Assembly: GCA_945291235.1 (NCBI GenBank)
Contig: CALYQY010000037.1
Coordinates: 1 to 20,967 of the forward strand
Source: an uncultured Gilliamella sp.
Lineage (GTDB): Bacteria; Pseudomonadota; Gammaproteobacteria; Enterobacterales; Enterobacteriaceae
Length of the DNA stretch: 20,967 bases
Direction: 5' to 3'
The stretch's first letter is position 1. Each line of letters starts with the position of its first letter. The notes under the pieces were generated by a model that saw nothing but the letters and a program-made list of their open reading frames with translations, was not told the origin of the DNA and ran no database searches. Positions 15,597 through 20,967 of this stretch are shown piece by piece. The position numbers were made by a program, and so were the translations under genes.

Positions 15597-15611
15597 TCCA
15601 TAGTCTATGGA
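15597..15611. promoter_or_regulatory. 15-bp dyad in the SDR promoter region
   Basis: TCCATAG-T-CTATGGA is a perfect dyad 48 bases upstream of the SDR start. Its short, tight symmetry resembles MerR-family operators, which lie between -35 and -10; a MerR-type gene lies immediately beyond the SDR. The -10 and -35 elements themselves are not clear. Confidence 0.45.
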
Positions 15612-15658
15612 AAAACCGACATAACAATTACTTTATTAAGAAATTAAAAGGAAAAAAA

Positions 15659-16447
15659 ATGAACAATCATGTTAAAAAATACACTGCAATTACCGGCGCA
15701 AGTTCAGGCATTGGTTATGCCACTGCAATTGAATTTGCTAAACGAAATAAAAACCTTATATTGATAGCAAGAAGAGAATCACAACTAGAAACATTGAAAC
15801 AAAAAATTGCCGAATTAAATCCAAATTTGGAAGTCATCATTAAAATTTGTGATTTGTCGCAAGCCAATAATGTTTTTTCACTCTTCAAACAATTAGATAG
15901 CTATTATATTGAAACATGGATAAATAATGCAGGTTTTGGGCATTACGGAAGTGTTAAAGATCAAGATTTAGATAAAATACAATCTATGCTACATTTAAAT
16001 ATCGAAGCCTTAACAATTCTATCAACGCTGTATGTGCATAAATATCACCATCAATCTGGTACACAAATAATTAATATCTCTTCACGAGGTGGATACACAA
16101 TTGTACCCAATGCTGTCACTTATTGTGCGACTAAATTCTATGTTAATGCTTTTACTGAAGGTTTAGCGCAAGAATTAAGACAAGCAAAAGCGAAATTAAC
16201 GGCTAAAGTCTTAGCCCCTGCGGCAACCCAAACTGAATTCGGTCAAAAAGCGAATAATGTCAATGAATATGACTATAATAAAAGTTTCAGCCAATATCAC
16301 ACAGCAGAGCAAATGGCTGGATTTTTAATGGCGCTATATGATAGCGACAACATCATCGGAGAAATCAGCACAAAAGATTTTTCATTTACATTAAAAGATA
16401 GCATTTTACCTTATTCTGGCAATGCGGCTGAAAATCAAAAGATTTAA
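15659..16447 (+). CDS. Short-chain dehydrogenase/reductase (classical SDR)
   Basis: The 262-residue protein is a classical SDR. The nucleotide-binding TGASSGIG is at residues 12-19, Arg38/Arg39 after the second strand (LIARRE) favour NADP(H), NNAG is at 89-92, Asn114 follows, and the catalytic Ser (141/142), Tyr155 and Lys159 (YCATK) are complete. APAATQTEF sits where classical SDRs have PGxxxT. It has AAGGA upstream of its ATG. It resembles the YqjQ/DltE-like group of soluble SDRs with unknown substrate. It lies between the LysR- and MerR-type regulators, either of which could control it. A role as the reductase for the nearby AfsA-like pathway is possible but unsupported. Confidence 0.92.
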   Translation: MNNHVKKYTAITGASSGIGYATAIEFAKRNKNLILIARRESQLETLKQKIAELNPNLEVIIKICDLSQANNVFSLFKQLDSYYIETWINNAGFGHYGSVKDQDLDKIQSMLHLNIEALTILSTLYVHKYHHQSGTQIINISSRGGYTIVPNAVTYCATKFYVNAFTEGLAQELRQAKAKLTAKVLAPAATQTEFGQKANNVNEYDYNKSFSQYHTAEQMAGFLMALYDSDNIIGEISTKDFSFTLKDSILPYSGNAAENQKI

Positions 16448-16491
16448 ATAGTTAAACAATTAAACCGCAACTACTAAATATTCTATTTTTA

Positions 16492-16525
16492 AGCTCAAAA
16501 CAGTAAATTAAGCGTGTTTTGAGTT
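16492..16525 (+). terminator. Hairpin after the SDR gene, possible weak terminator
   Basis: CTCAAAACA (16494-16502) and TGTTTTGAG (16515-16523) form a perfect 9-bp stem, extendable by A-U and G-U pairs, with a 12-base loop. The downstream ATTTATCTTT is only partly U-rich, so termination would be inefficient or Rho-assisted. Confidence 0.5.
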
Positions 16526-16612
16526 ATTTATCTTTAAACTAAAAAGCTTATTGTTAAATATAATCGCTCAGAATTATTTCTAAAAATTTGTCTCATGAAA
16601 ATTCTTGGATAA

Positions 16613-16915
16613 TTACATCTGAATTAAAGTCAATAACGATCCAATCTTAGCAATTCTCTCTTCAATTTTTTTTGCTGCTCCGTCCAATGAATATCCATCA
16701 TCAATCAATTCCTGAATAAGGATAATCTTCTTTATATTTGCTAAATCAAATTGACGAGATTTAGATTGTGGATCGACCGTTTTAATGATACCTTTTTCTT
16801 CCCAATAACGTAATTTCCTTACTGGAATTTTAGTCATTTCAGAAACTTCTCCAATACCAACAATCACTGTTGATAAAAAGTTATCATAAGAATTTTTTAA
16901 GGAATTTTTTTCCAT
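16613..16915 (-). CDS. MerR-family regulator, DNA-binding domain only
   Basis: The 100-residue protein has a MerR-type winged HTH at about residues 20-75: VGIGEVSEMTKIPVRKLRYWEEKGII, notably SEMTKIPVRKLRYWEEKG, followed by SRQFDLANIKKIILIQELIDDGYSLDGAAKKI. There is no C-terminal effector domain beyond a short helix, and no Cys cluster, so no obvious metal or drug sensor. About 19 residues precede the HTH, longer than usual. The ATG at 16915 has AGTAGG upstream. It is transcribed away from the MFS gene 147 bases off, and a dyad overlaps the predicted -35 of both promoters, so it probably controls itself and the five-gene operon. Confidence 0.88.
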   Translation of the reverse strand: MEKNSLKNSYDNFLSTVIVGIGEVSEMTKIPVRKLRYWEEKGIIKTVDPQSKSRQFDLANIKKIILIQELIDDGYSLDGAAKKIEERIAKIGSLLTLIQM

Positions 16916-16949
16916 ATCGAAAACCTACTTATACTCAGAGTGAATACCT

Positions 16950-16979
16950 ATTATAAAGCACAATATCTATAAACAACAA
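16950..16979 (-). promoter_or_regulatory. Predicted promoter of the MerR-type gene
   Basis: On the minus strand TTGTTG (16974-16979), an 18-base spacer and TATAAT (16950-16955) form a promoter about 35 bases before the MerR ATG. Its -35 lies inside the dyad at 16973-16989. Confidence 0.55.
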
Positions 16980-16989
16980 ATAATGTTGT
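16973..16989. promoter_or_regulatory. Shared operator-like dyad between divergent promoters
   Basis: ACAACA-N5-TGTTGT is a perfect 6-bp inverted repeat that covers the -35 of the MerR-type gene on one strand and overlaps the -35 of the MFS operon on the other. It is the best candidate binding site for the MerR-type protein. Confidence 0.5.
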
Positions 16990-17015
16990 ACTAAAATTAA
17001 AAATGATCCTATAAT
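16986..17015 (+). promoter_or_regulatory. Predicted promoter of the MFS-AfsA operon
   Basis: TTGTAC (16986-16991), an 18-base spacer and a perfect TATAAT (17010-17015) predict a start near 17022. The long spacer fits MerR-type control. The 11-bp palindrome GCAAT-A-ATTGC (17016-17026) covers the predicted start point and might be a second operator. Confidence 0.6.
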
Positions 17016-17062
17016 GCAATAATTGCGCTTTAACTACAATTATTGGATATTAAGAACTGAAA

Positions 17063-18220
17063 ATGAAATATAAATTAATCATAGGAACCATGTGCATTCC
17101 TCTTCTTGCACTTGCTGTAGTTACACAACTTTATCTACTATTGCCTGTTTCAACAAACCTATTGCATTTTGTTAAATATGCAACTGCAAGTAATATAGGA
17201 TTATTAACCACTATATTTGGCATTTTCTATGCTATCGGACTGATAATCTGGGGAAGTTTATCAGATAGAATTGGGAAGGAATTAACCTTAATCATTGGTC
17301 TGTTATTGCTTACTAGTATTAGTTTTATTGTTCCATTTCTGCAAAACTATTATTTATTACTTTTTGCACGTGCTGTTCAAGGCTTTTGTGCAGCTTCATT
17401 TCCACCCGTTGCTCTAGCTTGGGTTTCGATCAATCTGTCTGACAGTTCAAAACCTAAAGCAATATCAATGATCAGTTGTGCATTTTTACTTGCAGCCACT
17501 ATTGGTCAATGGCTAGGATCGTTATTAATTTCTAACTCACTCTTCTATGCAATGTGGATTTTAGGAGTTATCTACGCATGCGGTGCAACTATTTTCTATT
17601 TATACTATCTAAAAAGTGAGCAAAACAAGCTTAGCTCATCAAGCACAACTCTCATTTCAATATTTTCTAAATTACCTAATATACTAATAAATAAAAAATT
17701 ATTACCAATATATATATGTTCGTTATTTGTTTTACTTAGCTTTGTCGCACTTTATTCTGTACTACACCGCAGTTCACTTATTAATTGTATACCAACTTTA
17801 AGAAACATTGGCATTTTTGGCATGTTCTTTAGTCTAACTGCAAGTTATCTATTTAAGGTGATCAAACCAGCATATGTACTAGCAATATCTCTTTGCTTAA
17901 TGGCATTATCATTATTTATGCATGCGTTTTTTCTGAATGATCAATTAAACTTGCTCTCAATTATATATTTTTTCCATTTCATACTAATTATTGGTCTTGC
18001 GTATGCTGTTCCATCAATGATTGTTTGTGTAGCAACACAATCAGAGATAAAAGATAGAGGTATTGCAACATCATTATACACCTGCATTTTATTTATTGGT
18101 GCAAGTCTTGGGGCATTTTTGCCGACACTTATTAATCCACTTATTTTGATAATAGCGCTTTCTATTTTACTTCTGCTCTGTGTGATACAACTCATTATCA
18201 ATTTAAGATTAAATCATTAA
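17063..18220 (+). CDS. MFS transporter, likely 12-helix efflux type
   Basis: The 385-residue protein is strongly hydrophobic with about 12 predicted helices and no soluble domain. Motif A is clear in the loop between helices 2 and 3: GSLSDRIGKE, residues 64-73. RAVQGFCAASFPPVALAW fits helix 4 of drug/H+ antiporters (motif B region), and SLGAFLPTL lies near the end. Length and layout resemble the YnfM/AraJ-like sugar and drug efflux branch. It is the first gene of a five-gene operon and is divergent from the MerR-type regulator, an arrangement typical of regulated exporters. The substrate is unknown; the product of the downstream AfsA/HAD pair is a reasonable guess. Ribosome-binding site is weak. 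Confidence 0.88.
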   Translation: MKYKLIIGTMCIPLLALAVVTQLYLLLPVSTNLLHFVKYATASNIGLLTTIFGIFYAIGLIIWGSLSDRIGKELTLIIGLLLLTSISFIVPFLQNYYLLLFARAVQGFCAASFPPVALAWVSINLSDSSKPKAISMISCAFLLAATIGQWLGSLLISNSLFYAMWILGVIYACGATIFYLYYLKSEQNKLSSSSTTLISIFSKLPNILINKKLLPIYICSLFVLLSFVALYSVLHRSSLINCIPTLRNIGIFGMFFSLTASYLFKVIKPAYVLAISLCLMALSLFMHAFFLNDQLNLLSIIYFFHFILIIGLAYAVPSMIVCVATQSEIKDRGIATSLYTCILFIGASLGAFLPTLINPLILIIALSILLLLCVIQLIINLRLNH

Positions 18221-18232
18221 GGAGATTGATTT

Positions 18233-18901
18233 ATGATAAAACAATTAATCAAATTCATATTTATATTAAGTTTTTTTTATTCAACGAGCTATGCTCAACA
18301 ATTGAACGAAACAGAGGAAAGTACAATGACATCAACACAATTGATAAAGATCAGAACTCAACTTGAGCCAAACTTGCAAAAATTATTAGCTAATAATGAA
18401 CTTGATTTTAATCTAGTTTTAACTAATAAAGGAATGCACAACAAACAACCTGTGACGTTATATCGTTTTGAACCACAAGAAACAATGCATCTTAATAACC
18501 AACATATCTCATTTTTACTTGATGATGATTCTTCAAAATTACAAGGGTTTGTCAGATTATTGCCACAATATCAATCAACCAATACACAAGTTTCTAAAGA
18601 AAAAGCTTTAGCAATAACGCTTAAATTCCTTGAAATTTATGCACCCGATTTATTGAAAAACTATAACAATAATTGGATAGATACTCATGACGAAGAAATT
18701 ATTGTTAATGGAAAAAAAGTAACTTTAACCGGTATGAAAGTAAAATGTCGTGATTTAAATACAGGACTTTACTTTTGGACAATTATTGCACCAGATGAAA
18801 CTATTATGGTTTTTGAAAGAGATGTTGAATGGGATTTTATTCGAGCTGGTCGACAAACACAAAAATGGTTACATGACAGTTGGTTAAGTAAAAAATTATA
18901 A
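18233..18901 (+). CDS. Secreted protein with PepSY-like domain, function unknown
   Basis: The 222-residue protein has a signal peptide (about residues 1-21, ending SYA before QQ), so it should be periplasmic. VSKEKALAITLKFLEIYAPDLL followed by strands (VTLTGMKVKCRDLNTGLYFWTII, APDETIMVFERDVEWDF) resembles the helix-plus-sheet pattern of PepSY/YPEB-like domains, though this is by eye only. The C-terminus RQTQKWLHDSWL is Trp- and Arg-rich and looks conserved. No lipobox. It follows the MFS gene by 12 bases with AAGGAG ideally spaced, and precedes the DUF2165 gene by 11 bases, so it is cotranscribed. Function cannot be given. Confidence 0.82.
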   Translation: MIKQLIKFIFILSFFYSTSYAQQLNETEESTMTSTQLIKIRTQLEPNLQKLLANNELDFNLVLTNKGMHNKQPVTLYRFEPQETMHLNNQHISFLLDDDSSKLQGFVRLLPQYQSTNTQVSKEKALAITLKFLEIYAPDLLKNYNNNWIDTHDEEIIVNGKKVTLTGMKVKCRDLNTGLYFWTIIAPDETIMVFERDVEWDFIRAGRQTQKWLHDSWLSKKL

Positions 18902-18912
18902 GGAAAAAAATT

Positions 18913-19455
18913 ATGGATAATAAAGTGAATTTAAAACCAGTACCTTACACAAATTTATCTAAGGTAATATATTTATATGGATTTGCAATGTGGATGACAA
19001 TTATTACATTTAATAATATTATCGATTCTGGTACCAATACGCTTTTCATAGAACAAATGATTAGTATGAGTAATTTCAATCCGGATAGTGTAATTGGCTC
19101 AGGTTTATTATGGAAAGCAATTCCTTTAAATTATGCTTCACCTATTGCTTCTTTCATTTTATGGTTTGTGGTGATTGTAGAAATAATTATTGATGTATTG
19201 ATGTGGAGAGCTTTTTTCAAGGTTTTAAAATTAACAATTCAAAAAAAACAACTTGATGAAAACTGTATAGCTTGCGTCAATCTGGCTTTATGCTCTTTTA
19301 TGGGAATTTTTGTTTTATTCATAACTGGAGGTATCTGGTTTGGTTATTGGATGCATCAAGGGCAATTCCAACTAGCTCATCTTATTTCAATAATAATTTC
19401 TTTATTAGGATTAATTTATTTTAATCAGAATCGCTCATCAATTTCAAATAAATAG
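18913..19455 (+). CDS. DUF2165-family small integral membrane protein
   Basis: The 180-residue protein has about four membrane helices (roughly residues 16-35, 75-95, 123-145 and 153-170). ITFNNIIDSGTN, FIEQMISMSN and LLWKAIP match the pattern of DUF2165 proteins, where FNNxxDxxxNxxFxxHVLSMD precedes a Trp-Arg/Lys-Ala-Ile motif. The function of this family is unknown. It has AAGGA upstream of its ATG and lies between the secreted protein and the AfsA-like gene, so it is part of the same transcript. The soluble loop between helices 1 and 2 probably faces the periplasm, where the secreted partner is. Confidence 0.8.
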   Translation: MDNKVNLKPVPYTNLSKVIYLYGFAMWMTIITFNNIIDSGTNTLFIEQMISMSNFNPDSVIGSGLLWKAIPLNYASPIASFILWFVVIVEIIIDVLMWRAFFKVLKLTIQKKQLDENCIACVNLALCSFMGIFVLFITGGIWFGYWMHQGQFQLAHLISIIISLLGLIYFNQNRSSISNK

Positions 19456-19472
19456 TCTCAATGGAATGGAAT

Positions 19473-20186
19473 ATGAATAACAATAAAATTATAATCGTTA
19501 GTGAAAAGTTTAATAATTTTGCTAATCACCCTCATGTATTAACAATTAAAAAATTCATGAATTCAAAATTGAACAATCATAATTTAATCATAGGTCAAGG
19601 ATTAACCGACCAACATCATCTTTTATTAAATGACTCGTTATCTGAAAAAAGCAATATTCATAATAAATTAGATAGTTCAGTCGTTAGAAATCGTTTTACA
19701 CATAAACATAAAACCAAAAATATTTTAGTGGGTACCACTAAAAAAATAAATGATCATCTTTATCATTTACCTATGATTATTGATGAAAATTGTGAACTAA
19801 TGGATGATCATCAAACAGGTAAACACATACAAGGTATGCTTTTAGTAGAAGCTTTTAGACAAACTTTTATTGCTGTGACAGAAGAATTCTTTCCTTTAAA
19901 AATTAAAGATAGTCACAAAGCGTATTATGTTATTAATAAAATGGATATTCATTTTCATAGATTTGCTTTTCCTTTACCGATTAACATTGAATATGAGATT
20001 GATAATAGAGAGTTTTCAAACAGTGGTACAGCTAAATTTTCTGCCAATGTTCGAGCAATTCAAAACAATAAACTTTGTGCTGAAATGATAGTAAATTTTT
20101 CTGTATATCCAAACGAATTTATTTCTACTAAAGAAAATGAATTATCTTCACAAATAATTGATATGTTAACTTGTTCTATTGAATAA
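19473..20186 (+). CDS. AfsA-like hotdog protein (putative butyrolactone/butenolide precursor synthase)
   Basis: The 237-residue protein (ATG at 19473, TGGA upstream; ATG at 19461 also in frame) carries the AfsA signature DHQTGKHIQGMLLVEAFRQ at about residues 112-130, against DHxxDHVxGMLLLEAxRQ in the family. It is preceded by THKHKTKNILV, like the VHR-x-EVLLT strand, and followed by HFHRFAFPLPI, the FxRFAxxxxP strand. AfsA of Streptomyces condenses a beta-ketoacyl carrier with dihydroxyacetone phosphate in A-factor synthesis. Canonical AfsA has two hotdog repeats and about 300 residues; here only one is visible, after a 75-residue His/Asn/Lys-rich region. It precedes a HAD phosphatase by 34 bases. 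The family call is firm; the product is inference. Confidence 0.8.
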   Translation: MNNNKIIIVSEKFNNFANHPHVLTIKKFMNSKLNNHNLIIGQGLTDQHHLLLNDSLSEKSNIHNKLDSSVVRNRFTHKHKTKNILVGTTKKINDHLYHLPMIIDENCELMDDHQTGKHIQGMLLVEAFRQTFIAVTEEFFPLKIKDSHKAYYVINKMDIHFHRFAFPLPINIEYEIDNREFSNSGTAKFSANVRAIQNNKLCAEMIVNFSVYPNEFISTKENELSSQIIDMLTCSIE

Positions 20187-20220
20187 TAACTAATTGATTT
20201 GCATTATATGGGAGAAGTTA

Positions 20221-20868
20221 ATGAATAAAGCTGCTTTTTTTGATGTTGATAATACTTTAATCAACATCAAAAGTATGTTTGATTTTTATCACTATTGGGC
20301 TGAAATAACAGAAAATAAAGATAAATACAATTCTTATATTAAAAACTTTAAGCAAGACATTGCTAATAATGTTCCAAGAACAATTGTAAATCGAAAATAT
20401 TATCAGGAATTTCAGAATCAAACTCTAGAGAGTTTAAATGATAGAGCAAATAAATGGTTTGAAAATTTATTACAAAAAAATCCACCGTTAATACATAAAA
20501 CTATAGAACGTTTAAACTTTCATAAAAAAGAAAATTTCAGGATTGTTTTTGTATCTGGTTCGATGAAACCTTTGTTAGAACCTTTAGCTAGATATTTAGG
20601 TGCCAATGATATCCTCTGCACAACACTTGAAATTGAAAATGGGATACTGACAGGCAATATTTTACCACCACAAACAATTGGTGAAGGAAAGCACGTTGCC
20701 ATGAAAAACTATGCAGTAATAAATAATATTAACCTAGGAGAATCCTTTGCATATGGCGATGATATTTCAGATATACCAATGCTTGAGTCGGTAGGCAATG
20801 CTGTCTGTGTTGACCCTAAAACAGACTTGATAAAGTATGCAAAGGAAAAAAATTGGGAGATTTTATAA
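20221..20868 (+). CDS. HAD-superfamily subfamily IB phosphatase (SerB-like)
   Basis: The 215-residue protein has all four HAD motifs: FFDVDNTL with Asp8 (nucleophile) and Asp10, VSGS (residues 111-114), Lys157 in GEGKHVAMK, and YGDDISDIPML with Asp180, Asp181 and Asp184. The all-helical cap between motifs I and II is the IB type seen in phosphoserine phosphatase relatives. ATG at 20221 with GGGAGAAG upstream is preferred over the longer frame. It is the last gene of the operon, directly after the AfsA-like gene. The A-factor route includes a dephosphorylation step, so this enzyme is the natural candidate for it; a housekeeping phosphoserine or phospholipid phosphatase role is the alternative. 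Confidence 0.88.
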   Translation: MNKAAFFDVDNTLINIKSMFDFYHYWAEITENKDKYNSYIKNFKQDIANNVPRTIVNRKYYQEFQNQTLESLNDRANKWFENLLQKNPPLIHKTIERLNFHKKENFRIVFVSGSMKPLLEPLARYLGANDILCTTLEIENGILTGNILPPQTIGEGKHVAMKNYAVINNINLGESFAYGDDISDIPMLESVGNAVCVDPKTDLIKYAKEKNWEIL

Positions 20869-20912
20869 TATAAGATTTTAACTTTTTTTATTATCAAATA
20901 TCAATTTTAATT

Positions 20913-20944
20913 CATCTTAACAAGCGTTTTAACTTGTTAAGATG
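20913..20944. repeat. 12-bp perfect inverted repeat after the operon
   Basis: CATCTTAACAAG and CTTGTTAAGATG are exact reverse complements with an 8-base loop, 45 bases past the HAD stop. It is followed by an A-run on the plus strand and lacks a T-tract on the minus strand, so it is not a classical intrinsic terminator, although it could still end transcription or protect the 3' end. Confidence 0.75.
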
Positions 20945-20967
20945 TAAAAAAAGAAAACAATTAATTA

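Larger units (their letters stand above)
15207..15658. other. 452-base intergenic region between lysR-type gene and SDR gene
   Basis: This divergent region has no complete gene I can name. It contains the inverted repeat at 15248-15279, an orphan coding-like frame at 15436-15573, a 15-bp dyad at 15597-15611 and the SDR ribosome-binding site just before 15659. The stretch 15280-15435 shows nothing I can assign. Confidence 0.6.

Noticed and set aside
17941..18201. Minus-strand open frame inside the MFS gene
   Set aside because: It is antisense to a clear membrane protein and lacks any recognisable domain or start signal.
1..20967. CRISPR arrays, insertion sequences, tRNA or rRNA genes, prophage genes
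   Set aside because: I saw no spaced direct repeats other than the in-frame tolA units, no transposase or integrase, and no cloverleaf or rRNA sequence.

Overview
The window is AT-rich Gammaproteobacterial DNA. Most proteins are close, full-length relatives of Enterobacterales/Pasteurellales proteins, and short pieces of E. coli-like gene order are stitched together. Low GC, these hybrid neighbourhoods and a fermentative/microaerobic flavour (cytochrome bd, FNR- and CRP-like sites, sucCD without sucAB) suggest the Orbales, for example Gilliamella from insect guts. That placement is inference from family resemblance, not a database result.

Positions 1-7252, all on the minus strand, read sucC-sucD / cydA-cydB-cydX / ybgC-tolQ-tolR-tolA(partial). 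This is the E. coli order with sucAB and ybgE missing. cydABX has its own promoter with a near-perfect FNR box and ends at a strong intrinsic terminator. The Tol-Pal genes therefore start from a separate promoter, which carries a Fur-box-like sequence.

Positions 7432-11047, plus strand, hold fldA-fur (closed by a hairpin terminator) and then yciB-yciA-clsA, covering redox, iron control and membrane/lipid functions. Positions 11089-14210 hold cpdA(-), nudF(-) and tolC(+). The cpdA promoter has a CRP site at exactly -41.5 from a predicted start, which would make cAMP breakdown a CRP-driven negative feedback.

Positions 14316-20868 are the accessory part: a LysR regulator with a TTG start, a 452-base intergenic stretch with an orphan 45-codon reading frame, a classical SDR, a 100-residue MerR-type regulator, and, divergent from it, a tightly packed five-gene operon. 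That operon encodes an MFS transporter, a secreted PepSY-like protein, a DUF2165 membrane protein, an AfsA-like hotdog protein and a HAD-IB phosphatase. AfsA enzymes make the phosphorylated precursor of gamma-butyrolactone/butenolide signals, and a phosphatase step is needed to release them. With an exporter and a one-domain MerR regulator alongside, this is the best candidate for an undescribed system here: a compact butenolide/butyrolactone-like small-molecule locus in a Gram-negative bacterium.
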